The notes under the pieces are model-generated. The model was not told where the DNA came from and did no database searches. It worked only from the letters and a program-made list of their open reading frames with translations. Made by a program: the position numbers and the translations under genes. A DNA stretch of 64,000 bases from Brevibacillus centrosporus (lineage in GTDB: Bacteria; Bacillota; Bacilli; Brevibacillales; Brevibacillaceae). Shown piece by piece: positions 39,011 through 47,951 of the stretch (positions within the stretch are counted from its first letter, which is position 1; the number at the start of each line of letters is the position of its first letter). The DNA lies in the NCBI RefSeq assembly GCF_003710815.1, contig NZ_RHHP01000026.1, positions 1 to 64,000 on the forward strand. Reading direction: 5' to 3'.

Positions 39011-40405
39011 CCCGATACTTCCCTCCATTTCAAATTTAATCAAACGGTTCATCTCAACCGCATACTCCATCGGTAGTTCTTTGGTGAACGGCTCGATGAA
39101 GCCCATAACGATCATCTCGGTTGCTTCTGCTTCGGAAAGGCCGCGGCTCATCAGGTAGAACAGCTGATCCTCGGATACTTTGGAAACAGTCGCTTCGTGC
39201 TCGAGCGTGATGTTGTCGTTCATGATCTCGTTGTACGGGATCGTGTCGGACGTGGACAGCTTATCGAGAATCAGCGTGTCGCATTTGATGTTGGACTTGG
39301 AGCCTTCCGACTTGCGTCCAAACTGCGACAGGCCGCGATAGGTTACTTTACCGCCATCACGGGAGATGGATTTGGAAATGATGGTCGATGTGCAATCCGG
39401 AGCCAGGTGAATCATTTTCGCACCTGCGTCCTGGTGTTGTCCTTTTCCTGCTACCGCGATGGAAAGAACAGTACCTTTTGCGCGAGGTCCTTTCATGATA
39501 ACCGCTGGATATTTCATCGTCAGCTTGGAACCGATGTTGCCGTCGATCCATTCCATGTTCGCATCTGCGTAAGCAACCGCACGTTTGGTAACGAGGTTGT
39601 ATACGTTGTTGGACCAGTTTTGGATCGTGGTGTAGCGGCAGCGTGCGCGCTCTTTTACGATGATTTCTACAACCGCGGAGTGCAAGGAGTCCGTGCTGTA
39701 GATCGGAGCTGTACAGCCTTCTACATAGTGAACGAAGGAATCTTCATCCGCGATGATCAGGGTACGCTCGAACTGACCCATGTTCTCGGAGTTGATGCGG
39801 AAGTAAGCCTGCAGCGGAGTCTCTACTTTTACGCCTTTTGGCACGTAAATGAAGGAGCCACCGGACCATACAGCCGAGTTCAGAGCAGCAAACTTGTTGT
39901 CTGCTGTTGGGATAACGGTCGCGAAGTATTCCTTCACGATGTCTGGATACAGCTTCACGGCAGAGTCCATATCACAGAAAAGAACGCCCAGTTTTTCGAG
40001 GTCTTCCTGCATGTTGTGGTAAACAACCTCAGACTCGTACTGAGCGGATACACCCGCGAGGAACTTTTGCTCCGCCTCAGGGATTCCCAGCTTGTCAAAA
40101 GTCGCTTTGATTTCTTCTGGTACTTCATCCCAGCTGCGACCTTGTTTTTCGGACGGCTTCACATAGTAGGTGATGCTGTCAAAGTCGAGGGAATCCAGAT
40201 CGCCGCCCCATTTTGGCATTGGGAGGCTGTTGAAAATATCCAGAGCCTTCAAACGGAACTCCAGCATCCATGCTGGCTCGTCCTTGATACGCGAAATTTC
40301 TTCGACGATTTCGCGTGTCAGACCCTTTTTCGTACGGAATACAGAAACGTCCTTATCGTGAAAACCGTACTGGTAATCCTGTATTTCAGGGGCTTTTTTA
40401 GCCAT
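39008..40405 (-). CDS. sufB: Fe-S cluster assembly scaffold SufB
   Basis: 465 residues, full length. It has YVPKGVKVETPLQAYFRI, FVHYVEGCTAPIY with the conserved Cys, and RGLSQFGRKSEGSKSNIKCD near the C-terminus. SufB forms the SufBCD scaffold on which clusters are assembled. It is the last gene of sufCDSUB. The 3' end, KFEMEGSIG, is intact although the prophage begins right after it, so integration seems to restore or spare the coding sequence. Confidence 0.97.
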   Translation of the reverse strand: MAKKAPEIQDYQYGFHDKDVSVFRTKKGLTREIVEEISRIKDEPAWMLEFRLKALDIFNSLPMPKWGGDLDSLDFDSITYYVKPSEKQGRSWDEVPEEIKATFDKLGIPEAEQKFLAGVSAQYESEVVYHNMQEDLEKLGVLFCDMDSAVKLYPDIVKEYFATVIPTADNKFAALNSAVWSGGSFIYVPKGVKVETPLQAYFRINSENMGQFERTLIIADEDSFVHYVEGCTAPIYSTDSLHSAVVEIIVKERARCRYTTIQNWSNNVYNLVTKRAVAYADANMEWIDGNIGSKLTMKYPAVIMKGPRAKGTVLSIAVAGKGQHQDAGAKMIHLAPDCTSTIISKSISRDGGKVTYRGLSQFGRKSEGSKSNIKCDTLILDKLSTSDTIPYNEIMNDNITLEHEATVSKVSEDQLFYLMSRGLSEAEATEMIVMGFIEPFTKELPMEYAVEMNRLIKFEMEGSIG

Positions 40406-40440
40406 CGTTGCTCACTCCTTTATTTTCATATGCTGAAAAG

Positions 40441-40878
40441 CTATTCCTGCTCGGCCTGTTTGATGCCTTGCTCCAGCGCCTTCCAAGCGAGAGTCGCACA
40501 TTTGATGCGGGCAGGGAACTTCGCGACACCAGACAGTGCCTCGATGTCCCCAAGATCGATCGAATCGTCGATCTCCTTGCCCTGCATCAAATCGGAAAAC
40601 TTGTGAGCCAGCTCAAGCGCTTCTTCTACAGGCTTTCCTTTTACGGCATCCGTCATCATCGATGCGGAGGACATGCTGATCGAGCAGCCCTCGCCCATGA
40701 ATTTCGCGTCCACCACCTTGCCCTCCGCAACTTTCAAGGAGAGCGAGATGCTGTCGCCACAGGTCGGGTTATTCAAATTGACAATGAGTCCGTCGGATTC
40801 CTCCAGCTTCCCGCGATTGCGGGGCTTCTGGTAGTGATCCATAATCACGCGGCGGTATAAATCATCAAGAGAAGACAT
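40441..40878 (-). CDS. sufU: Sulfur-transfer zinc protein SufU
   Basis: 145 residues. Zinc and sulfur-relay residues are visible: LNNPTCGDSISLSLKV (Cys, Asp), EGCSISMSSASMM (Cys) and RIKCATLAWKAL (Cys). It differs from IscU by the insert before the second Cys. SufU receives sulfane sulfur from SufS. The start overlaps the end of sufS by 14 nt, so translation is coupled. Confidence 0.96.
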   Translation of the reverse strand: MSSLDDLYRRVIMDHYQKPRNRGKLEESDGLIVNLNNPTCGDSISLSLKVAEGKVVDAKFMGEGCSISMSSASMMTDAVKGKPVEEALELAHKFSDLMQGKEIDDSIDLGDIEALSGVAKFPARIKCATLAWKALEQGIKQAEQE

Positions 40879-42091
40879 TGCCGAAATACTCCTTCGTCTT
40901 CTTCAATCCTTCTACCAGTACATCTACTTCTTCCTCTGTATTGTACACGTAGAAGCTTGCCCGTGCGGTAGCCGTGCAATTCAACCAGCGCATCAGTGGC
41001 TGCGCGCAGTGATGACCGGCACGGACTGCGATTCCATAGCTGTCGAGAACCGTCGCCAGGTCATGCGGATGTACCGTATCCAGATTGAATGTTATTAAAC
41101 TGCTGCGGTCCTGCTGCGGGCCGTAAATCGTTAAGCCTTCGATCTCACGCATTTGCTCCATCGCATATTTCACGAGTTGCTTTTCATGGCGTTCGATGTT
41201 GTCCATACCGATTTCGTTCAAAAAGTCGATCGCTGCACCAAGTCCGATAGCGCCCGCGATGATGGGAGTACCGCCTTCAAACTTCCAAGGCAGCTCCTTC
41301 CACGTGGAATCATACAGCTCCACGAAGTCGATCATCTCGCCGCCAAATTCCATCGGCTCGACTCGCTCCAGCACTTCACGTTTGCCGTACAGCACGCCGA
41401 TACCAGTCGGACCTGCCATTTTGTGAGCGGAAAACGCATAAAAATCGCAATCCAGGTCTTGGACGTTGATTTTTTTGTGAGGAGCTCCCTGCGCCCCATC
41501 CACCAGCAAAAGTGCGCCGTGCTCATGCGCGATTTTCGCAATTTCCTTGATCGGTGTAGTATCCCCGAGTACGTTGGAAATATGGTGAATCGCGACGAGT
41601 TTGGTGTTGTCCGTAACCGTTTCTCTCACTGCATCCAGGGTCACGGTTCCGTCTTCCTGCAGCGGAATGAACTTAAAGGTAGCTCCGGTCGCCTTGGCTG
41701 CTTGTTGCCATGGAATGAAATTGGCATGGTGCTCCACGATCGTGGTCACAATCTCATCGCCTGGCTTCAGAACCGCGCGAGCATAGCCGTACGCTACGGT
41801 ATTAATCGCCGACGTCGTTCCGCGGGTAAATACCACCTCGGCTGCTTCCCGAGCATTGATGAACGCGCGAACCTTCTCGCGCGCTCCTTCATACGCGTCT
41901 GTCGCCATGTTGCCCAGAGTGTGTACGCCGCGGTGAACGTTGGAGTTGTACGCCTTGTAGTATTTATCCATCGCTTCCATTACCGGAATCGGCTTTTGGG
42001 AAGTCGCTCCATTGTCGAGATACACGAGCGGATGCCCGTTTATCTCTTGATGAAGGATAGGAAAATATTTCCGAAGCTCCTTGGCGTTCAT
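40865..42091 (-). CDS. sufS: Cysteine desulfurase SufS
   Basis: 408 residues. The PLP lysine is in DFYAFSAHKMAGPTGIGVLY. FTRGTTSAINTVAYGYA and VTTIVEHHANFIPWQ are cofactor-site segments. The active-site Cys is in GHHCAQPLM. It makes persulfide sulfur from cysteine for SufU. The ATG overlaps the sufD stop. All group II desulfurase features are present and it is complete. Confidence 0.97.
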   Translation of the reverse strand: MNAKELRKYFPILHQEINGHPLVYLDNGATSQKPIPVMEAMDKYYKAYNSNVHRGVHTLGNMATDAYEGAREKVRAFINAREAAEVVFTRGTTSAINTVAYGYARAVLKPGDEIVTTIVEHHANFIPWQQAAKATGATFKFIPLQEDGTVTLDAVRETVTDNTKLVAIHHISNVLGDTTPIKEIAKIAHEHGALLLVDGAQGAPHKKINVQDLDCDFYAFSAHKMAGPTGIGVLYGKREVLERVEPMEFGGEMIDFVELYDSTWKELPWKFEGGTPIIAGAIGLGAAIDFLNEIGMDNIERHEKQLVKYAMEQMREIEGLTIYGPQQDRSSLITFNLDTVHPHDLATVLDSYGIAVRAGHHCAQPLMRWLNCTATARASFYVYNTEEEVDVLVEGLKKTKEYFGNVFS

Positions 42092-43389
42092 TAGCCTAAC
42101 TTCCTTTCGAGCGCTTGGCGAAGTCTGTTTCTCACTTCTTCAACCGGAATTTCAGCCACAACCGGATCGAGGAAGCCGAGAATGATCAGACGTTCTGCAT
42201 TTTGACGGGTAATCCCGCGAGACATCAGGTAGTAGAGAGACTCTTCGCTGAAGCGTCCTACTGAAGCTGCGTGACCCGCTTTTACGTCATCCTCATCGAT
42301 CAAAAGAATCGGGTTGGCGTCTCCACGAGATTTTTCGCTCAGCATCAGGATGTTCTCTGCCTGTACACCGTTTGCTTTTTCAGCGCCTTTTTCGATTTTA
42401 GTGATACCGTTCAAAATGCTGACTGCTTCACCTGTCATAACAGCCTTGCTGACCATATCAGACTCGGAATGCGTACCGATGTGCTGTACTTGGGAAGTCA
42501 GGTTTTGTCGTTGGGAGCCTGTTCCAACAGAGATGGATTTGGTTTCGGCTGTAGAGCCGGTACCTTTGAGGATGGTGGTGTTGTTCGCAACGGTGTTGCC
42601 GTCGTTCATCTCGCCCAGGATCCATTCCATTTTACCGTCGCGATCAACAGTCGCACGACGGAAGCTGTAGTCGTGCACGTCTGTGGACAGGGAACGTACA
42701 GAAGCTACCTGCACGGATGCACCTGCGCCTACGTATACTTCTACGATGCTGTTCGCTACCATGCTCGTGCCTTCGCCAGATACGAATGTATCCACGTAGA
42801 TCACTTTGCTGTTCGCTTCCGCTACGATCAATACGTGCGGGGACAAAAGCGCATGGTCGCCAGCCACCTCAAACACTGCTTGCAGCGGCACTTCTACTTC
42901 CACATTTTTAGGAACGTAGATAAACACGCCGCCGTTCACTACTGCTGTGTGCAGAGCTGTCAGCTTGTGCTCGTCGAAAGAAACGACTGTTCCTACGTAT
43001 TTTTGTACCAAATCGCTGTGCTCGACCAAAGCTTTGGCAAAAGAGGTAAAGATGACTCCTTTGCTCTTCAATTCCTCAGAGACTGCTTCAAAAACAGAGG
43101 ATGCATTTTTTTGCACCAGCAGGTTTTTTACGCTGTCTACATCGATTTGGGCTTTAACCAATTCACTAAGCTCGCTTGCTGCTGCCGCTTTGGCAGCCGT
43201 TTGAAACGGGTCAAACTCAGTGGTATTCCATTTATCAATTTTCGTTTTCTCCAAAGCGGGCAGTTGCAGCTCTCCTGCCGCTTTTAAGCCGGCAAGGCGC
43301 TTTTCCAGGAACCAGGCAGGCTCCTGATTGGCTTTGGAGTACTCGGTGATCGCTTCGGAGTCGAAGCGGAGCTGTACATCCACACTCAT
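42091..43389 (-). CDS. sufD: Fe-S cluster assembly protein SufD
   Basis: 432 residues, homologous to SufB in the C-terminal beta-helix (SVGTGSQRQNLTSQVQHIGT, then LIDEDDVKAGHAASVGRFSE and LYYLMSRGITRQNAERLIIL). The family His in DVKAGHAASVG is present. SufD completes the scaffold with SufB and SufC. It stands between sufC and sufS with 21 nt and 1 nt spacing. Confidence 0.96.
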   Translation of the reverse strand: MSVDVQLRFDSEAITEYSKANQEPAWFLEKRLAGLKAAGELQLPALEKTKIDKWNTTEFDPFQTAAKAAAASELSELVKAQIDVDSVKNLLVQKNASSVFEAVSEELKSKGVIFTSFAKALVEHSDLVQKYVGTVVSFDEHKLTALHTAVVNGGVFIYVPKNVEVEVPLQAVFEVAGDHALLSPHVLIVAEANSKVIYVDTFVSGEGTSMVANSIVEVYVGAGASVQVASVRSLSTDVHDYSFRRATVDRDGKMEWILGEMNDGNTVANNTTILKGTGSTAETKSISVGTGSQRQNLTSQVQHIGTHSESDMVSKAVMTGEAVSILNGITKIEKGAEKANGVQAENILMLSEKSRGDANPILLIDEDDVKAGHAASVGRFSEESLYYLMSRGITRQNAERLIILGFLDPVVAEIPVEEVRNRLRQALERKLG

Positions 43390-43410
43390 TTCACTGCTGC
43401 CTCCTTCTTC

Positions 43411-44199
43411 CTACACGTTGGCGTTTACGGTTTCATCCTCGATGCCGAGCTCTTCCTTGATCCAGTCGTAGCCTTCTGCCTCCAGGCGTTCAGCCAGCTC
43501 AGGACCACCGGACTTCACGATACGACCCTGCATCATGACGTGTACGAAGTCAGGCTTCACATAGTTCAGCAAACGCTGATAGTGCGTGATGATCAAGAAT
43601 CCGCGATCAGCGGAGCGCATTTCGTTTACGCCGTTCGCTACAATCTTCAATGCATCGATGTCGAGACCAGAGTCGATCTCATCAAGGATACAGAAAGTAG
43701 GTTCGAGGAGCATCATTTGCAGAATTTCGTTGCGTTTTTTCTCCCCGCCGGAGAAGCCTTCGTTCAGGTAACGATGAGAGAAGGAATCGTCCATTTCCAG
43801 CGTGCTCATTTTCTTGTCCATCTCACGGATGAACTTCATCAGGGAGATTTCGTTGCCTTCACCGCGACGTGCGTTGATTGCAGAGCGCAGGAAGTCGGAG
43901 TTGGTCACACCGCTGATTTCGGATGGATATTGCATCGCCAAAAACAGTCCAGCACGTGCACGCTCGTCAACTGCCATTTCCAGCAAGTCTTCGCCGTTGA
44001 TAATGACTTCGCCTTCGGTTACCTCGTATTTAGGGTGACCCATCAGCGTAGATGCCAAAGTAGATTTACCAGTTCCGTTCGGGCCCATGATTGCATGGAC
44101 TTCGCCGCCCTTAATTTCCAAATTCATGCCTTTGAGGATTTCTTTATCCTCGATCTTGGCGCGAAGGTTTTTTATTTGCAAATGCGGTACAGCTGTCAT
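43411..44199 (-). CDS. sufC: SufC ATPase of the Fe-S scaffold complex
   Basis: 262 residues from ATG 44199 (GGAGGG 7 nt upstream; a longer frame to 44214 has no site). ABC ATPase motifs: Walker A AIMGPNGTGKSTLASTL, signature LNEGFSGGEKKRNEI, Walker B CILDEIDSGLD. Q-loop MQYPSEISGV is the SufC type. SufC drives conformational change in SufBD. First gene of the operon, with a promoter holding a metalloregulator-like box. Confidence 0.97.
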   Translation of the reverse strand: MTAVPHLQIKNLRAKIEDKEILKGMNLEIKGGEVHAIMGPNGTGKSTLASTLMGHPKYEVTEGEVIINGEDLLEMAVDERARAGLFLAMQYPSEISGVTNSDFLRSAINARRGEGNEISLMKFIREMDKKMSTLEMDDSFSHRYLNEGFSGGEKKRNEILQMMLLEPTFCILDEIDSGLDIDALKIVANGVNEMRSADRGFLIITHYQRLLNYVKPDFVHVMMQGRIVKSGGPELAERLEAEGYDWIKEELGIEDETVNANV

Positions 44200-44261
44200 C
44201 TGAATTCCCTCCATAAACGTCAGAAGTGAGTTGGTTGATTCTCAATCCATTCTCAATACTC

Positions 44262-44334
44262 ATCTTATAATAAGAATAATTATAAATCAAGGAATGAAAC
44301 ATATCTGTAATTTTTAAATCATTATATTTAAAAA
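44262..44334 (-). promoter_or_regulatory. suf operon promoter with PerR/Fur-like box
   Basis: TTGATT (44285-44290, minus) and TAAGAT (44262-44267) with a 17-nt spacer. The spacer holds TTATAAT-N7-ATTATAA (44265-44285) and, within it, TTATAATTATTCTTA (44271-44285), 12 of 14 against the PerR consensus TTATAATNATTATAA. A perfect AT inverted repeat TTTTTAAAT-N6-ATTTAAAAA (44311-44334) lies just upstream. ATTGAGAAT is repeated twice downstream, in the leader. Redox or iron control of suf is likely. Confidence 0.72.
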
Positions 44335-44582
44335 GTCGGAAATTGGCGACAATGCTCCGCCCCTCCACCTGCTACTGGAACATCTTTCCCTCACCGCTCG
44401 TGTGTGATACCCGAACAGCCTGATCATCCTGTTTCATCGTTTGGAAAATGACGGGTCCCTCTGCTTATATTCCCATGACGGAGCCGTATCAAGTGGCTTT
44501 TTAAAAATTCCCGATATATCTCGCGGCTTGCCACAATACATATAACAGGATGAACCACCACGCGAGAAAGGAGTGAGGAACC

Positions 44583-45044
44583 TTGCCTCAAGGATTGCAT
44601 GAGATCGAGCTGGACCTTTCTATCTCCACGATCTGGGAGTTTGTTAGTGTCATGGACAACTGGATTCCGCTCGTGCCCGGCTACATCAGCCATGAGATCA
44701 TCCATGCCCGTCAATCCACCTGGACCTTTTCGGGAGATATCGGCATCATGAAGAAAAAAATTCAGCTGCAGGTCGATATTACAGATTGGATCCAGCCCAC
44801 TCTAGTCAGGTTTACCCTCACCGGCTTGAACGAAAACTTTGCCGGTGATGGCTACTTCCAGGCACAGGCGCTGAGTTTGAATCGAACGAAAATGACGGGT
44901 TTTCTCGACATTACCGCAAAAGGTGTGAAGGCTCCGATGGTGAACGCCTTCCTGAAGACCTCGATCCCCGAGCTGACACAAGAATTGACAGAAGCTGTTG
45001 CCAATCGCATGAAGGAACTGGCCTCGATTCCTCCCCATACGTGA
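44583..45044 (+). CDS. CoxG-like SRPBCC family protein
   Basis: 153 residues from TTG 44583, with AGGAG 9 nt upstream. It has the SRPBCC/CoxG form: an N-terminal strand with ISTIWEFVSVMDNWIPLVPG, a Y-rich strand pair, then a C-terminal helix (ELTQELTEAVANRMKELA). CoxG-type proteins bind hydrophobic ligands or anchor enzymes at membranes. No carbon monoxide dehydrogenase genes are near, so the ligand is open. A strong terminator follows. Confidence 0.8.
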   Translation: MPQGLHEIELDLSISTIWEFVSVMDNWIPLVPGYISHEIIHARQSTWTFSGDIGIMKKKIQLQVDITDWIQPTLVRFTLTGLNENFAGDGYFQAQALSLNRTKMTGFLDITAKGVKAPMVNAFLKTSIPELTQELTEAVANRMKELASIPPHT

Positions 45045-45059
45045 CCGCCAATTGCCATG

Positions 45060-45086
45060 AACCCTCTATTTTGCAGAGGGTTTTTT
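45060..45086 (+). terminator. Terminator after the CoxG-like gene
   Basis: AACCCTCT-N7-AGAGGGTT followed by TTTT; a perfect 8-bp stem. Confidence 0.88.
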
Positions 45087-45168
45087 CCTTTCTCATAACC
45101 GCTCCTCCCTGTGTTAGGATAGTAGAAACGGCATCTGCCCAAACCGTAGTAAGGAGAACAAAGCGACT

Positions 45169-45927
45169 ATGAGACTGGTATCATGGAATGTAAACGGATT
45201 ACGCGCTTGCGTAAACAAAGGCTTCCAAGCGTATTTCTCCCAAATAAATGCGGATATTTTCTGTATCCAGGAAACAAAGCTGCAAGAAGGACAATTTACA
45301 GCTGAATGCGGCGAAGAGTACGAGCAGTACTGGAATTACGCTATCAAAAAAGGCTACTCCGGTACGGCTGTCTTTACAAAGGTCAAGCCACTGTCCGTCC
45401 GTTATGGTCTGGAAGAAAATCACGAGCCTGAGGGACGTGTCATTACACTGAAGTTTGATTCGTTCTTCCTCGTCAATGTATACACACCCAATGCCAAGCG
45501 CGACCTTTCCCGCCTGGATTACCGATTGGAGTGGGAAGATCGTTTCCGTCACTATCTGATGCAGCTCGACACCCAAAAGCCCGTGATCGTCTGCGGCGAT
45601 CTCAATGTCGCGCACCAGGAAATCGACCTGAAGAATGCGAAATCCAATCGCAACAACTCTGGCTTCACTCCTGAGGAGCGCGGCAAGATGACGCAGCTGC
45701 TCGAATCCGGTTTTCTCGACACCTTCCGCTACTTCTACCCGGAGCAGGCAGACGCCTATTCCTGGTGGTCCTATATGGGGAATGTCCGGGAGCGAAATAT
45801 CGGTTGGCGCATCGACTATTTCCTCGCCTCGAAAAGACTGGCGCCCTCTCTCATCGACGCCAGAATTGACACCGCGATCCTGGGCAGCGATCACTGCCCT
45901 GTCATTTTGGAGATGAAAGACCAATAG
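45169..45927 (+). CDS. exoA: Exodeoxyribonuclease III / AP endonuclease ExoA
   Basis: 252 residues. The xth family signature is complete: LVSWNVNGLRACVNKGF, IFCIQETKLQEGQF with the metal Glu, GDLNVAHQEIDLKN, the YSWWSYMGNVRERNIGWRID stretch, and a final GSDHCPVILEM with the catalytic Asp-His pair. It repairs abasic sites. It is monocistronic and ends at a shared terminator with pckA. Confidence 0.96.
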   Translation: MRLVSWNVNGLRACVNKGFQAYFSQINADIFCIQETKLQEGQFTAECGEEYEQYWNYAIKKGYSGTAVFTKVKPLSVRYGLEENHEPEGRVITLKFDSFFLVNVYTPNAKRDLSRLDYRLEWEDRFRHYLMQLDTQKPVIVCGDLNVAHQEIDLKNAKSNRNNSGFTPEERGKMTQLLESGFLDTFRYFYPEQADAYSWWSYMGNVRERNIGWRIDYFLASKRLAPSLIDARIDTAILGSDHCPVILEMKDQ

Positions 45928-45945
45928 CTCCATACTCCCCAACAC

Positions 45946-45978
45946 AAAAACGGCTAGACCTCGCGTCTAACCGTTTTT
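45946..45978. terminator. Bidirectional terminator between exoA and pckA
   Basis: AAAAACGG-C-TAGAC and GTCTA-A-CCGTTTTT pair around a CTCGC loop, with A- and T-runs on both sides, so it serves both converging genes. Confidence 0.88.
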
Positions 45979-45996
45979 GCTTGTTGCGTTATTTGA

Positions 45997-47574
45997 TTAC
46001 GCTTTAGGACCTGCTTGTGCGATATCCGTTGCGTTCGGGAATTTCTTTTGGAAGTTCTCAATGAAACGGGAAGCCAGATCAGCTGCCTGTTTATCGTAGT
46101 CTTCTTTACTCGCCCACGTATTGCGTGGCTGCAGTACTTCTGCTGGTACGTTCGGGCAAGTGGTTGGTACTTGAACACCAAAGGTAGCGTCTGCCACGTA
46201 CTCCACTTTTTCCAGATCGCCGTTCAGTGCTGCTGTAACCATAGCGCGAGTATAGGACAGCTTCATACGGCTTCCTACGCCCACTGGTCCACCCGTCCAG
46301 CCTGTGTTCACCAGGTATACTTGTACGTCGCGCTCGTCGATTTTCTTGCCGAGCATTTCCGCATATACCACTGGGTGCAGCGGCAGGAATGGAGATCCGA
46401 AGCAAGTCGAGAACTCGGTTTGTGGAGCTGTTACACCGCGCTCTGTACCTGCCATTTTACTGGTGTAGCCAGACAGGAAGTGGTACATCGCTTGCTCTTT
46501 CGTCAGCTTGGAGATCGGAGGCAATACCCCGAAAGAGTCCGCTGTCAGGAACACGATTACGTTTGGCTGTGCTCCCACACCAGGGATCACCGCTCCGTTA
46601 ATCATTTCAACAGGGTAAGCTGCACGGGTGTTTTCCGTATATTTTGCACTGTCGTAATTCGCTTTGTGTGTCTCGCTGTCGATATCTACGTTTTCCAGAA
46701 CGGTACCGAATTGAATCGCGTTCCAGATTTGCGGCTCACCCTCTGCAGAGAGGTTGATGCATTTTGCGTAGCAACCGCCTTCGATGTTGAAAACGCCGTT
46801 ATCAGACCAGCCGTGCTCGTCGTCACCGATCAGGAAGCGGTTCGGGTCAGCGGACAGAGTCGTTTTCCCAGTACCGGACAGACCGAAGAACAGGGCAACG
46901 TCGCCATCTTTGCCTACGTTTGCAGAGCAGTGCATGGACAGTACATTGCGCTCAGGCAGCATGTAGTTCATTACGCTGAAAATCGACTTCTTCATTTCCC
47001 CAGCGTACTCGGTACCACCAATCAAAACGGTTTTGTGTTCAAAGCTCAGCACGATGAACGTTTCGGAGTTTGTTCCGTGAACAGCCGGGTTCGCTTTGAA
47101 GTTTGGCGCATACACTACGGTGAACTCTGCTTCATGGTTCGCCAGTTCTTCATCGGACGGACGGATGAACAGCTGACGAGCAAACAGATTGTGCCACGCG
47201 TATTCGTTCACTACGCGGATCGGCAAGCGGTAAGTCGTATCCGCACCGGCAAAACCGTCAAACACAAACAGCTCTTTTCCTTGCAGGTACTCGAGCACAT
47301 CTTGCTGCAGACGGAGAAATTTCTCAGAGGAAATTGGTTGGTTAACCGGACCCCAGTTGATTTTATCGTGTACGGAAGCTTCGTCCACCACAAATTTGTC
47401 CTTCGGCGAACGGCCTGTAAACTTGCCTGTTAGCGCATTAAGCGCCCCCTTGTCGGTCAAAATCCCTTCGCCACGCTTAACCGCCATTTCTACGAGCTTC
47501 GCAACTGGCAGGTTATTATAGACCTTTGCAGCTCCCAAAATGTCAGTAAGCTTATGAACGGTGTTGGTTTCCAT
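45997..47574 (-). CDS. pckA: Phosphoenolpyruvate carboxykinase (ATP)
   Basis: 525 residues. The kinase loop is FFGLSGTGKTTLSADPNR, followed by LIGDDEHGWSDNGVFNIEGG with the metal-binding Asp residues. TGRSPKDKFVVDE and LPERNVLSMHCSANVGKDGD are also conserved. It converts oxaloacetate to phosphoenolpyruvate in gluconeogenesis. GGAAGGAG precedes ATG 47574. A 140-nt leader lies between the start and the extended -10 promoter. Confidence 0.97.
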   Translation of the reverse strand: METNTVHKLTDILGAAKVYNNLPVAKLVEMAVKRGEGILTDKGALNALTGKFTGRSPKDKFVVDEASVHDKINWGPVNQPISSEKFLRLQQDVLEYLQGKELFVFDGFAGADTTYRLPIRVVNEYAWHNLFARQLFIRPSDEELANHEAEFTVVYAPNFKANPAVHGTNSETFIVLSFEHKTVLIGGTEYAGEMKKSIFSVMNYMLPERNVLSMHCSANVGKDGDVALFFGLSGTGKTTLSADPNRFLIGDDEHGWSDNGVFNIEGGCYAKCINLSAEGEPQIWNAIQFGTVLENVDIDSETHKANYDSAKYTENTRAAYPVEMINGAVIPGVGAQPNVIVFLTADSFGVLPPISKLTKEQAMYHFLSGYTSKMAGTERGVTAPQTEFSTCFGSPFLPLHPVVYAEMLGKKIDERDVQVYLVNTGWTGGPVGVGSRMKLSYTRAMVTAALNGDLEKVEYVADATFGVQVPTTCPNVPAEVLQPRNTWASKEDYDKQAADLASRFIENFQKKFPNATDIAQAGPKA

Positions 47575-47712
47575 GTGTGAACGATCTCCTTCCCAAATGT
47601 ATATCCATTATGATGACTAACCTTCGACTTCGGTCATTCTATCCGTTAATACGGTCGCTCACCTCGAGAGTGACTCGAAATAAGTTTAATTATTGTTGCT
47701 CAATTTGTAATT

Positions 47713-47721
47713 AGTATATCA
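47713..47721 (-). promoter_or_regulatory. Probable pckA promoter (extended -10)
   Basis: TG-A-TATACT on the minus strand is an extended -10 element about 140 nt before the pckA start. No good -35 is seen 17 nt upstream. A second weaker pair at TTGAGC, nearer the gene, is possible. The 47,575-47,951 stretch otherwise holds the pckA leader and a terminator. Confidence 0.4.
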
Positions 47722-47847
47722 CATTTAATCAAATAAGCTACATAATTTTATAATCTCTTATGGAGAATGTGTGAATACCACTTCTCCCGCTAGTTTTCCC
47801 TTGTCCCCCCAGTTTTCCACACTAGCTCGGCAGTGAATTAATGGTAC

Positions 47848-47880
47848 ACAAAAAACCCGATACCAGCAAGGCATCGGGTT
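47848..47880 (-). terminator. Terminator after the MocR-type aminotransferase gene
   Basis: Minus strand AACCCGAT-N11-ATCGGGTT followed by TTTTTT (one bp arms exact). It lies about 70 nt after the aminotransferase stop. Confidence 0.82.
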
Positions 47881-47951
47881 CTTGTTCACATAAGCTTCAT
47901 TTACTTGCCCATTTTTTTGCTTTACCCTGTTTCAGACTTCTCTTCCCCTGA

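Noticed and set aside
39197..40606. Long plus-strand frame antisense to sufB
   Set aside because: A GC-skew shadow of the conserved sufB frame; similar shadows occur over sufS, sufD, pckA and the P-type ATPase.
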